Of a stretch of DNA of 47,985 nucleotides, positions 17,578 to 25,807 are shown in pieces. This DNA comes from an uncultured Pseudanabaenaceae cyanobacterium. Lineage in GTDB: Bacteria > Cyanobacteriota > Cyanobacteriia > PCC-9006 > JAAUQQ01. Positions within the stretch are counted from its first letter, which is position 1; each line of letters begins with the position of its first letter. The stretch spans positions 1 to 47,985 of the forward strand of contig CALLAT010000017.1 of the NCBI GenBank assembly GCA_938002085.1. The letters are read 5' to 3'. Under the pieces are notes generated by a model. That model was not told the origin of the DNA. It did no database searches and saw nothing but the letters and a program-made list of their open reading frames with translations. The position numbers and the translations under genes were made by a program.

Positions 17578-19275
17578 TCAAGGCCGTTGCCGCTTAGCCC
17601 GCTCAATATTCCCCTGGGTCACTGTTTTTTGTTCAGCTAAACGGGCGTAAAGGTGGGCATCGTGGGCGATCGCCTGGATCTGCCCGCCACTCAAGCGCCA
17701 CCGCGCCACCGCCTGCCAATCCAAGCGCTTGTCAAAGCGGGTGCCCTTGGGAAAGGCCTGCTTCCACAAGCGCTCACGAGCCTTGGCACTGGGCAAGGGG
17801 AATTCTAGGGCGCGATCGCATTGGCGCTGCCACTGAGTCGCCACCCGGGGCAATAAATGCACGGAGAACATCGTTAGGCAGGGCTGGGTTCGCCGCTGGG
17901 CAAAAAAGCGATGTATTAAATCTGTCGGGACACCGCCTTGCTGGCCGGAGGCCCCCAGCAAGCAATCAGCACCATCAATCATCAAAGCCGTGGGGGACTG
18001 ACGCAGCAAATCAGCCACCAAGGGAGCAAGCTGGACCGCCGGATATTGGTTTAGATCCACAGTAATCAGCGGAGTTTGGGCCGTTTGAGCCACCAGGCGA
18101 GAGGCCGCTGTTTTACCCGTGCCAGCTGGGCCATGGAAAATAGCGAAGGTGCCATTGGCCAATTGGGCTGTCCCCAGGGCTGAGGCCACCTCGGGCTGGG
18201 CATCTAGGGCAATGGTTTGCAGGCGATGGGCTAAATGCTGGAGCTCTTGTTTAAGCGCTCGCTCACCAATGAACTTTTTCCAAGCCGGTTCAACATCGGC
18301 CTCAGGCTCATAGCGCTCCCAGGTTGGGGGCGGGGCAAAGTAGCCCAAACTGGGCGTCAGGCTAGTGGGAACCTTCGTCCGAGCAGCTTGAGAATGAGCG
18401 ATCGCCTCCTCCCCAGCAAACTCAGCTCGCTGGGGCAATGGGGCGGACGCAAGGTCTAAACCATCGGGTTCACCTGCTAGCGGAGATTCCGCTTGGGACG
18501 ACTGGGCCAAAGTCAACTCCGAGAAGGCCGTCCCCCCGCTCAGCAGTAAGTCCAAATCTTCTCGCTGGACCGGCTTCGCCAGGGCATAGTTCACCAACCC
18601 CGGTGAGAGCTGAATGCTATGCATCAACAAGGGCCGATTCGACGGGGCAATAAAGTTCACCAGCCCCGCCTCCACCAGGGGCGATTCCGAGGTCAGCCGC
18701 ATACGGGCAGCCTGCCATTCCTGGTCATTGCGACAGAGCAGCTTCAAGGCCAAGTCCAGCTGGGGTAGCTGGGTGGCTTCGTTGTCCTGCAAATAGCTGT
18801 ACAGCCGGGCATAGCGACGATTCACCTCGGGGGCCAGGCCCAATAGCAGCAGGTTTTTCTCAAACAGCGTCAGGTTAAGGCGATCGCGCAAAGCCGGTAA
18901 TGCCAACAACACCCCCTGCTCCTGGGTCAACTTAATCCGCTGCTCCAGCTTCTGCTGATACCCCACTGGCTTAGCGGCTCCAGACGAAGTCGCACGGGAC
19001 TGACTCCCCCCTAAACCCGCAGCTTCGCTTTCCGCAGCGGGACGAATGTCGTCATAGCGGGGCGTCCCTTCCAGGGAGACAATGCCCTTCCACCAATGGC
19101 GAGTGATGCGATCGCGCTGGCTGCGACTCGCCTGCTCCGTTTCCTTGCGATCGCGCTTATGCCGCCCCACGGCTAACAACAACAGACGGTCCAACCATTG
19201 CAGCTCTGTTTTGATATAGGCCCAGTTATCCACGAAGGGCTTTTGAGATTTAGAATTGCTAGCCTTATCACCCAT
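17578..19275 (-). CDS. AAA-family protein with degenerate Walker B
   Basis: A 565-residue AAA protein of the type with a long N-terminal region beginning NWAYIKTELQWLDRLLLLAV. Walker A is GPAGTGKTAAS (about 382-392, Lys388). The Walker B position reads ALMIDGADCLLG, so Asp434 is kept but the catalytic Glu is Gly435. The sensor-1 region (MFSVHLLPRVATQW) lacks the usual Asn, and the arginine-finger region reads WQRQCDRALEFPLP where FxRRxxxxxxFPxP is typical. It should bind ATP but hydrolyse poorly or not at all. The C-terminal lid is present (WRLSGGQIQAIAHDAHLYAR). Its start overlaps the end of the upstream VOC gene by 8 nt, so the two are probably translationally coupled. Confidence 0.82.
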   Translation of the reverse strand: MGDKASNSKSQKPFVDNWAYIKTELQWLDRLLLLAVGRHKRDRKETEQASRSQRDRITRHWWKGIVSLEGTPRYDDIRPAAESEAAGLGGSQSRATSSGAAKPVGYQQKLEQRIKLTQEQGVLLALPALRDRLNLTLFEKNLLLLGLAPEVNRRYARLYSYLQDNEATQLPQLDLALKLLCRNDQEWQAARMRLTSESPLVEAGLVNFIAPSNRPLLMHSIQLSPGLVNYALAKPVQREDLDLLLSGGTAFSELTLAQSSQAESPLAGEPDGLDLASAPLPQRAEFAGEEAIAHSQAARTKVPTSLTPSLGYFAPPPTWERYEPEADVEPAWKKFIGERALKQELQHLAHRLQTIALDAQPEVASALGTAQLANGTFAIFHGPAGTGKTAASRLVAQTAQTPLITVDLNQYPAVQLAPLVADLLRQSPTALMIDGADCLLGASGQQGGVPTDLIHRFFAQRRTQPCLTMFSVHLLPRVATQWQRQCDRALEFPLPSAKARERLWKQAFPKGTRFDKRLDWQAVARWRLSGGQIQAIAHDAHLYARLAEQKTVTQGNIERAKRQRP

Positions 19276-19753
19276 GGCGGATCACTCGAATAAACTCCAA
19301 CGGCAGACCATCCGCATCAGCGATAAACGCCACTTCGTAAAGCCCTTCCCCAATCATTTGCTGCTCTGGCTCTAGCAGCACTCGCAAACCTTCCTTCTGT
19401 TGTTCGCCTGGATTTGCATCTGGATTTGCACTTGGATTTGCCCCAGCTCCCTCGGGGGGATCTTCAGGCAAGAAGCGCGATCGCAAATGCTCCAGCCAGT
19501 CCGGCAAACTATCCGTCACCTCCGTCAAATCAAAAGACAGGTGGTAATAGCCGGTGTAATGCTCATCGCCAAAGGCATCCGCTGGAGGATGGGGCTGAGG
19601 AATTTGAATCAGCTCAATCCGCCCTCCCAAGCCCGTCATCCAGCAAGCCAATGTCGCCCCCGTCGTAAATCGCTCCTCCAGGGCAAACCCCAATCGTTCA
19701 TAAAAGGCAACGGCCCGATGAATATCCGCAGTGCGAATGGAAGCATGATGCAT
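19268..19753 (-). CDS. VOC (glyoxalase/dioxygenase fold) family protein
   Basis: A 161-residue protein of the vicinal-oxygen-chelate superfamily. The N-terminal module shows MHHASIRTADIHRAVAFYERLG and then RIELIQ, the usual beta-alpha-beta-beta-beta pattern with a metal-ligand His at position 2 or 3 and a Glu in IELIQ. YYHLSFDLTEV provides the second-module His, and AFIADADGLPLEFI ends the second module with a further Glu. Substrate is unknown; glyoxalase I, dioxygenase or resistance functions cannot be told apart. A Pro/Asn-rich linker (GANPSANPDANPGEQ) interrupts the second module. It overlaps the AAA gene downstream by 8 nt. Confidence 0.82.
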   Translation of the reverse strand: MHHASIRTADIHRAVAFYERLGFALEERFTTGATLACWMTGLGGRIELIQIPQPHPPADAFGDEHYTGYYHLSFDLTEVTDSLPDWLEHLRSRFLPEDPPEGAGANPSANPDANPGEQQKEGLRVLLEPEQQMIGEGLYEVAFIADADGLPLEFIRVIRHG

Positions 19754-19813
19754 GACGTAACCGAGAGCGTGAGCGAAAAACAGACGACGACCCCTAGAGC
19801 GAATCGCCCTGAA

Positions 19814-20323
19814 TTAATCCAACAGTCGAAAATAGCGTTGTTGAGCCGGCACACCGGGCTCCTTATCTAATTCAAAATTAATAACTGCCCAACAGGGCTC
19901 TTCCTCAGTTGGCGCGCTGAAATGAACCGGCAAGCCGTATAGTCGAGGCCCTTCACTCTCAGATTGCCCCTTCCAGGGACTGCTCCGCTCAAAGTAAGCA
20001 TTAATCAACTGGCGATAACGCTGGGCAATGGTCACTTGAGTGGCCCGAAACCCCTCCGTATAGAGACGATCCAACGCCTCATGAATCTCAAAGCGAATGC
20101 CATCGGGGTGGGTATGCTGTCGATACCATTTATTCTCCCACTGACGCCAATGGCGGCCGGACTGTAAATGGACCAGCTCTTTCGTTTCCGGGTCCGACTC
20201 AAAAACCCCATGGCGGCTACAGAGGTAGGAATCGGTCAAGGTCAACGCTGGAATGGACTGATTGCAGTGGGGGCAGCAGATCTCTGGACCATAAATGGGA
20301 TATTGGGAGACCGCACTGACCAT
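19814..20323 (-). CDS. TIGR02652-type conserved cyanobacterial protein
   Basis: A 169-residue protein carrying CxxC-x14-CxxH near its N terminus (CPHC, then CSRH), the signature I associate with TIGR02652, a family reported only from cyanobacteria. The four Cys/His ligands suggest zinc binding. The rest is rich in Trp and Arg (HWRQWENKWYRQ) and mixed alpha/beta. Function is unknown. I start at the ATG at 20323 (MVSAVSQYPIYGPEICC); the frame extends five codons to a TTG. It is followed on the same strand by the VOC and AAA genes 60 bp later, so a three-gene operon is plausible. Confidence 0.85.
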   Translation of the reverse strand: MVSAVSQYPIYGPEICCPHCNQSIPALTLTDSYLCSRHGVFESDPETKELVHLQSGRHWRQWENKWYRQHTHPDGIRFEIHEALDRLYTEGFRATQVTIAQRYRQLINAYFERSSPWKGQSESEGPRLYGLPVHFSAPTEEEPCWAVINFELDKEPGVPAQQRYFRLLD

Positions 20324-20465
20324 GGCGAAACTATCCAAGCGACGGAAGGGATTACGAGGTTTAAGCCCTAGGTCATAAAGCTTGCCCCCTGCGTAATTGA
20401 ATTATAGAGGAGCCCTAGGGTCCTGGGTTCGATTCCCAAGAACAACTCCTAAGACTTAATCTTCA

Positions 20466-20491
20466 GATGTGGGGTATTCATCCCCCACATC
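20466..20491. terminator. Hairpin upstream of the hexapeptide protein gene
   Basis: GATGTGGGG (20466-20474) pairs with CCCCACATC (20483-20491) around an 8-nt loop. It occupies the 5' end of the longest frame of the next gene, which supports the internal start at 20550. It lacks a T-run, so attenuator or palindromic repeat are alternatives. Confidence 0.5.
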
Positions 20492-20549
20492 CAGTCGACT
20501 CCCTTCGATCTCCCATTCCCATGTGTGGCCTGCTTCAGGCTCCAGTCCT

Positions 20550-21092
20550 ATGAGTTCCTCCCCCCAACTTTGGCCTCAGCCCGATCGCTCCAAAGCCGCC
20601 TATATCGCCCCCAGTGCAGTGGTGATGGGAGCAGTGCTCATCGGTGAGGGCGCAAGTATTTGGCCCACAGCGGTGGTGCGAGGGGATGTGGAGAAGATTT
20701 CCTTGGGCGATCGCTGCAATGTGCAAGACGGCGCTGTCATTCACTGTGACCCAGGGCTGCCCACTGTGCTGGAAGCGGATGTGACAGTGGGACATCGAGC
20801 CGTGATTCATTCTGCCCATGTGGAAGCGGGCAGCCTGATTGGCATTGGCTCGATTGTGCTCAATGGGGTTCGGGTAGGCGCTGGCAGCATTGTCGGGGCT
20901 GGCGCAGTCGTCACCAAAGATGTACCGGCGCGATCGCTGGTCGTCGGCGTCCCCGGCAAGGTCCTGCGTCAACTCTCAGAGGCAGAGTCGGCAGAACTCA
21001 TTGAACATGCCCACAAATATCACCAGCTAGCCCTAGCCCATGGTGGCAAAGGCACGGACTTAGGATTTGTGGACCAGCCTCCCCAGCTGTAG
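20550..21092 (+). CDS. Gamma-carbonic-anhydrase-like hexapeptide protein
   Basis: A 180-residue left-handed beta-helix protein of the gamma-carbonic-anhydrase/YrdA/PaaY group. Hexapeptide repeats run from about residue 18 to 145 (YIAPSAVVMGAVLIGEGASI). The likely zinc ligands are present: a His in GAVIHCDPG and the pair in VTVGHRAVIHSAHV. GAGAVVTKDVPARSLVVGVP is the usual end of the coil, followed by a C-terminal helix. It lacks the RbcS-like repeats of carboxysomal CcmM. Carbonic anhydrase activity is not guaranteed in this family. The frame is open from 20469, but that extension crosses a hairpin and is low complexity. Confidence 0.8.
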   Translation: MSSSPQLWPQPDRSKAAYIAPSAVVMGAVLIGEGASIWPTAVVRGDVEKISLGDRCNVQDGAVIHCDPGLPTVLEADVTVGHRAVIHSAHVEAGSLIGIGSIVLNGVRVGAGSIVGAGAVVTKDVPARSLVVGVPGKVLRQLSEAESAELIEHAHKYHQLALAHGGKGTDLGFVDQPPQL

Positions 21093-21223
21093 CCATACTC
21101 CCCCACATCCCAGAGAGACAGAGCAGCCAGGCAAGATTCCTGCGCCGAACAGCGCTGATTTCTGTAGAATGGGGTTCAATTAATGATCGTTTTATAAGCG
21201 TCTAGTAAGTAGAGGATTCTCCC

Positions 21224-21343
21224 ATGGATTTGCGTGTAGTTATTGTGCTGGCTCCCATCATCCTCGCGGCAAGCTGGGCTGTTTTTAATATCTTCCAGGC
21301 AGCTATGGGTCAGCTCAACAAAGCCTTGGGCAAAGATAGCTAG
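21224..21343 (+). CDS. psbY: Photosystem II protein Y
   Basis: A 39-residue single-pass membrane protein beginning MDLRVVIVLAPIILAASW and ending in KALGKDS. Length and the MDxRVxxVLxPxxxAAxWA pattern match cyanobacterial PsbY, a peripheral photosystem II subunit near cytochrome b559. The start has an upstream AGAGGA at about 21211 with 7-nt spacing. It is monocistronic and followed by a HIP1-built hairpin. Its size makes it easy to miss. Confidence 0.92.
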   Translation: MDLRVVIVLAPIILAASWAVFNIFQAAMGQLNKALGKDS

Positions 21344-21381
21344 GCAACTTCCTATCTCATAATCCAGAATCTGGGTTAGCT

Positions 21382-21411
21382 GCGGCGATCGCCTAGTTGG
21401 GCGATCGCCGC
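21382..21411. terminator. Hairpin made of two HIP1 octamers
   Basis: GCGGCGATCGCC (21382-21393) pairs perfectly with GGCGATCGCCGC (21400-21411) around a 6-nt loop, 38 bp after psbY. Each arm contains a full HIP1 site. There is only a weak T-run (ATTGCATTT), so termination is likely but not certain. Confidence 0.65.
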
Positions 21412-21590
21412 ATTGCATTTATGTCTACAAACGAACGGCTAGGCTTCGAGCAACCCAGCCCCGAGTAACCAAGCCTCGAGTAACCAAGCCTCCCGCTCTG
21501 CAGACCTCGCCGAACTTGGGCTCTCTCCAGCGATCGCAACGCGAGAGCCCTCAAAACCGCCCCGACCTCAGCCCCACTCCAGAACCTGCC

Positions 21591-22988
21591 ATGACCGCTG
21601 CGACCCAAACCTCCCAAGCCCCCATCCACGTCATTGGCGCAGGCTTGGCCGGCACAGAAGCAGCTTGGCAAATTGCCCAAGCGGGTATCCCGGTCATCCT
21701 CCACGAAATGCGACCGGAACGCCGCAGCCCCGCCCACCACACCGAACATTTTGCAGAACTGGTGTGCAGCAACTCCTTTGGAGCCATGGCCACGGATCGG
21801 GCAGCTGGACTCCTCCACGAAGAACTCCGCCAACTGGGCTCCGTTGTCATTGGCCAAGCCGACGAACATTCCGTCCCCGCTGGCGGAGCCTTGGCAGTAG
21901 ACCGCGCCGTCTTTAGCCAGCGCCTCACCGAAACCCTCACCTCCCATCCACTGATTGAACTCCGCCGGGAAGAAGTTCACAGCATCCCCGATAATGCCGT
22001 CGTCGTGCTCACCACCGGCCCCCTCACCAGCCCAGACCTAGCCGAAGATCTCCAACGCTTTACCGGCCAGGACTATTGCAGCTTCTTTGACGCCGCCAGC
22101 CCCATCATCGTCGGCGAATCCATTGATAAAGAGACCGCCTTCATGGCCTCCCGCTACGATCGCGGCGAAGCAGCTTACCTCAACTGCCCCATGGACAAGG
22201 AGCAATATCTAGCCTTTTACGAAGCCCTCTGCGCCGCCGAACAAGCAGAGCTAAAAGACTTTGAAATCGAAAGTGCCAAGTTCTTCGAGGGTTGCCTCCC
22301 CATCGAAGAGCAAGCCCGGCGGGGCATCGAAACCATGCGCTACGGTCCCCTCAAGCCAGTCGGTCTATTCGATGCTCGCCACGGTGACTTCAAAGCCCCT
22401 GAGAATCAGAGCAAACGTCCCTACGCCGTTGTCCAACTCCGCCAAGAAGACAAAGCAGGTCAACTCTGGAACATGGTCGGCTTCCAAACCAACCTGCGGT
22501 GGGGTGAACAAAAGCGCGTCTTCCAGATGATTCCTGGCCTGGAAAATGCCGAATTCGTTCGCATGGGCGTCATGCACCGCAACACCTTCATAAACGCCCC
22601 CGAACTATTGGATGCCACCCTCCAGTTCCGCCGTCGCGAAAGCCTTTTTGCTGCCGGTCAGCTTGTGGGAACGGAAGGCTATACTGCCGCTGCTGCCGGA
22701 GGCTGGCTCGCTGGCACGAACGCGGCTCGCTTTGTCCAAGGCAAACCCTTGGTTGTTATGCCAGGGACGATGATGTCCGGCGCGTTGTTTGACTTCATCA
22801 GCTCCGCATCACCCAAGCATTTCCAGCCCATGCCCCCCAACTTCGGCATCATCCCGCCCCTAGAAAAGAAAGTGCGCAATAAGCGAGAGCGTTATGGGGT
22901 TTACCGCGATCGCGCCCTAGCAGACCTAAAAGCCTGGAAACAGCAGACAGCCGAATCACCTCTCCAAGCAAATTATGTATTGACTTAG
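21591..22988 (+). CDS. trmFO: Folate/FAD-dependent tRNA U54 methyltransferase
   Basis: Methylenetetrahydrofolate-tRNA-(uracil-5-)-methyltransferase, which makes m5U54 in the T-loop. The FAD motif is [18 protein letters not shown] at the N terminus. [26 protein letters not shown] and [15 protein letters not shown] are family signatures, and the C-terminal part holds [18 protein letters not shown]. From the ATG at 21591 it is 465 residues, close to the family norm; the frame is open 25 codons further, but those are Pro/Ser/Gln-rich and unlike the family. It is apparently monocistronic. Confidence 0.95.
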   Translation: MTAATQTSQAPIHVIGAGLAGTEAAWQIAQAGIPVILHEMRPERRSPAHHTEHFAELVCSNSFGAMATDRAAGLLHEELRQLGSVVIGQADEHSVPAGGALAVDRAVFSQRLTETLTSHPLIELRREEVHSIPDNAVVVLTTGPLTSPDLAEDLQRFTGQDYCSFFDAASPIIVGESIDKETAFMASRYDRGEAAYLNCPMDKEQYLAFYEALCAAEQAELKDFEIESAKFFEGCLPIEEQARRGIETMRYGPLKPVGLFDARHGDFKAPENQSKRPYAVVQLRQEDKAGQLWNMVGFQTNLRWGEQKRVFQMIPGLENAEFVRMGVMHRNTFINAPELLDATLQFRRRESLFAAGQLVGTEGYTAAAAGGWLAGTNAARFVQGKPLVVMPGTMMSGALFDFISSASPKHFQPMPPNFGIIPPLEKKVRNKRERYGVYRDRALADLKAWKQQTAESPLQANYVLT

Positions 22989-23196
22989 AATTAAGCTACA
23001 GATATTGGGCATGCTCCAAGACAAGCCGTTCACAAGTCTCACGCACTAAAATAGACACCCAGGTACTAACACTTATTCTAAATTCAACCTAAATCGGGCT
23101 CGCTTATTCTGAACCACATTTCTCTTATTGGAATTCAGTGAGCGAAGAGGAGCTATTTCCCACTAGCCCAGATATTTTTATAGTTATTTTTATCTT

Positions 23197-24660
23197 ATGA
23201 ATAGAGAACATACTCGTTCTTCCCCCCTTGGCTCAATCTTAATTGTCATTCTCAGTCTGGCCTTTGCCCTAATTGCTGGCTTTAGTGCAGGCATCAATAG
23301 TCTCTTCCCGATCTTGGCCATCATTGCAGTTGTGGGAGGGCTATCACTTTATTTCTTCCGCATTGAACAAATTGTTCTTGGACTCCTCGTCGTCCGCAGC
23401 GGCATCGACATCTTCTCAGCGCAACAACTACCAGCACTATTTGCCATCTTTCTCGATGTCTTAGCCATCACCTACATTTGTGGCCTCTTTATCAAAAGGC
23501 GTCCCGTTTATACGGATACCTTCTTTTATTTGTTTGCCAGCTGGGTCCTTTTACAAAGTCTTTGGGTTGTTTTGCTCCCCCTAGGCGGCTTGGGAATGGG
23601 AGCAGGCCATACGTCAGTGGCATTAAGAGAATGGATACGCGTTTTCTCTTGGCTCATGACTTACCTTTTGGTACTGCAGCTGAAAGACCGCATCAAGCCT
23701 GACGCCATTGTTAATACGCTATTCTTCAGCATGATCCTCCCTTTATTGGGAGCTGCAATGCAGATCGCTTTACCCGCTTCACTACTTCCTCCATTCCTCG
23801 CCCCCAGAGGCGCAACCTTCAGTGCCGTCGAAAATGCCTCTCGCATTAACGGCACCCTAGGCCACCCCAATGCCCTCGCCACATTTTTAGTCTTATTCCT
23901 AGGCTTGTCCTATTGGCGCATGCGACGCTCCCAGACTCGCTGGCCATGGCTATTACTGATGGGAGCCATCGTGTTCTTCATCATTAGCACCAAGGCCCTA
24001 GTCGGGCTTGTCATGATGAGCATTTTGGCCGTTGGAATCGTAATCCCGGAGCTAAACTTCCCGAAGTTTCTGGGCCTCGTCGTAGCACTCACAGCCCTCA
24101 TCGTTCTCTTTGGCAGCTCTGAGTTTGGTCGAGAGCGCCTATCGCTATTCACTGAGCTCCCCTTCTTCCGAGATGACATTGACGTTTCGCGTGCTATCTT
24201 GCTGCGAAAATACGTCAACAACAGCTTCTATTGGCGCTTGGATCAATGGAGTATGCTGCTGGAAGCATGGCGATTCGAACCTTGGTTTGGCTACGGATTA
24301 GGTTCACCTAAATTCCTCACGAATCTAGAAAATTCAGCCCACAATGACTACATTCGCTCTCTGGTAGAGGGGGGCATTGTCGGACTAGTCTCTTTCGTTA
24401 GCTTTCTTTTCAGCGCTGCTCTGTACCTGTTCAACAAGTATCGCCCCAAACTCGACCACTCCTCCAAATCAGACTTAGCCCTGGTTCTGCTAGCAGTTCT
24501 TGCATCCATGATGTTTGGCATGCTGACCGAAAATATTTGGAGTCACACAGCCCTTTATTTCTATTGGTTTACGCTGGTATCTTTACTAAGCTGGGATTGG
24601 GGAACAAGGAGCGATAATCTCAAGGGTGACGGTTCAAAGAAACCTTCCCCCATATCCTAA
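23197..24660 (+). CDS. O-antigen ligase/Wzy-type polysaccharide polymerase
   Basis: A 487-residue polytopic membrane protein with about eleven hydrophobic segments. It shows the Wzy/WaaL superfamily pattern: a central NGTLGHPNALATFLVLFLGL, then a large extracytoplasmic loop containing WFGYGLGSP and ENSAHNDYIRSLVEGGIVGL, where the HND...E block is the usual ligase signature. It would join or polymerise lipid-linked oligosaccharides at the outer face of the inner membrane. Ligase and polymerase cannot be separated by sequence alone. It is followed 101 bp later by a sulfotransferase gene, and a Wzx-like flippase lies 6 kb away. Confidence 0.85.
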   Translation: MNREHTRSSPLGSILIVILSLAFALIAGFSAGINSLFPILAIIAVVGGLSLYFFRIEQIVLGLLVVRSGIDIFSAQQLPALFAIFLDVLAITYICGLFIKRRPVYTDTFFYLFASWVLLQSLWVVLLPLGGLGMGAGHTSVALREWIRVFSWLMTYLLVLQLKDRIKPDAIVNTLFFSMILPLLGAAMQIALPASLLPPFLAPRGATFSAVENASRINGTLGHPNALATFLVLFLGLSYWRMRRSQTRWPWLLLMGAIVFFIISTKALVGLVMMSILAVGIVIPELNFPKFLGLVVALTALIVLFGSSEFGRERLSLFTELPFFRDDIDVSRAILLRKYVNNSFYWRLDQWSMLLEAWRFEPWFGYGLGSPKFLTNLENSAHNDYIRSLVEGGIVGLVSFVSFLFSAALYLFNKYRPKLDHSSKSDLALVLLAVLASMMFGMLTENIWSHTALYFYWFTLVSLLSWDWGTRSDNLKGDGSKKPSPIS

Positions 24661-24761
24661 GCAATGCCGACAATGCGAAAGCAATTTCATCGCTTAGATC
24701 TAGATAACACTTGCTTTCGCGACATCCAATCTAACAAGCACCAACCATCTATTTATAGTTA

Positions 24762-25658
24762 ATGTATAGTTACACCTTCCCTAATGATTGGGTCACGAAG
24801 AGAAGCATTAAAAAATATGAGAAGCTGAAATCAGACCTATCAGCAATGGGCAATGAGCTTCCTCCAAGCCGCTTCGTAATGTTCAACTACCCTAGAAGTG
24901 GTAGTAATTTGGTTGGTGGAATGCTGAATCAGCATCCAGAGATACTGAATCACCGAGAAGTATTTAATCCAAAGAAAATATATTACGCTCGTGATTTTCA
25001 AGACCTGCAACAGTCTTCATCCTCTCCAGATGCCTCCCAAATGCAACCCAGCTATAAATTAGGGGTCGTTAATAGCAAACTAGAGCGAGATTTTGACCCA
25101 GAAGGCTTTTGCTTCAAATTATGGAAGTATCACTATGGTGCTAAGGCCGTTGGTTTCAACATCTTTCCAAGCCATGTCCCCAACATGTCTGTGAATCTAG
25201 TGAGAGATCGAGATCTCAAGAAGATTTTGCTCATTCGACGTAATAAGTTGAAGTGCTATGTGTCCCGCGCGATCGCTCGCCGCACAGGGGTGTGGGATCT
25301 CTATGGCAAAACCGAAGAGACACAAAATACTTCTTCTGAGCCCACTGCTCCCGTACAAGTAAAAGTCAACCCTGCGAACTTACTGCAATGGAGTCAAAAG
25401 TATGACGAATACTTTGAACAGATGCGTCGGTCTTTAGCTGATCAAGACTTTCTTGAGCTTTGCTACGAGGAAGTCGTAGGCTCCGAAAGTCACGCTATTA
25501 AGGCAAAATTACTGAACTTCATTGGTGTCAGCCCAGAAACGTCTTATCTCACTCCACCTCTAAAGAAGCAAAACTCTAAGTCGATTGCTGACTTGGTTTC
25601 CAATTACTCCGAGCTTCAAACGGCTTTAACCGGTACGGATTTAGAGCCCTTTGTCTAA
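24762..25658 (+). CDS. Stf0-like sulfotransferase
   Basis: A 298-residue PAPS-dependent sulfotransferase candidate. The 5'-phosphosulfate-binding loop is FVMFNYPRSGSNLVGGML (about residues 37-54) and is followed by HPEILNHREVF, a normal acceptor-side motif. The 3'-phosphate-binding region is ILLIRRNKLKCYVSRAIARR (about 154-173). The C-terminal half is helical and contains LELCYEEVV. It lacks membrane segments, so it acts in the cytoplasm. Next to an O-antigen-ligase-like gene, a role in sulfating a polysaccharide or glycolipid precursor is the simplest inference. Confidence 0.8.
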   Translation: MYSYTFPNDWVTKRSIKKYEKLKSDLSAMGNELPPSRFVMFNYPRSGSNLVGGMLNQHPEILNHREVFNPKKIYYARDFQDLQQSSSSPDASQMQPSYKLGVVNSKLERDFDPEGFCFKLWKYHYGAKAVGFNIFPSHVPNMSVNLVRDRDLKKILLIRRNKLKCYVSRAIARRTGVWDLYGKTEETQNTSSEPTAPVQVKVNPANLLQWSQKYDEYFEQMRRSLADQDFLELCYEEVVGSESHAIKAKLLNFIGVSPETSYLTPPLKKQNSKSIADLVSNYSELQTALTGTDLEPFV

Positions 25659-25719
25659 ACGGAGTAATCAAGGCATCCACAGCATTCAAGCAGCTAGCGA
25701 TGCATCTTCGGTGTCATCT

Positions 25720-25773
25720 CGAATGCTAGAAGGGCTGCTCTCATAAGAATGAGAGCAGCCCTTCTAGCATTCG
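25720..25773. terminator. Perfect 24-bp hairpin between convergent genes
   Basis: The arms 25720-25743 and 25750-25773 are exact complements (CGAATGCTAGAAGGGCTGCT and onward) around a TAAGAA loop. The stem is long for a terminator and has no T-run on either side. It sits between the convergent sulfotransferase and Calx-beta genes, so it is probably a bidirectional barrier. Confidence 0.7.
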
Positions 25774-25807
25774 GTAGACTTAGCGCACTGGACTTTAACA
25801 GATTCTA

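Noticed and set aside
20381-20460. tRNA gene
   Set aside because: Only a T-arm-like sequence is present; acceptor, D and anticodon stems cannot be drawn on either strand.
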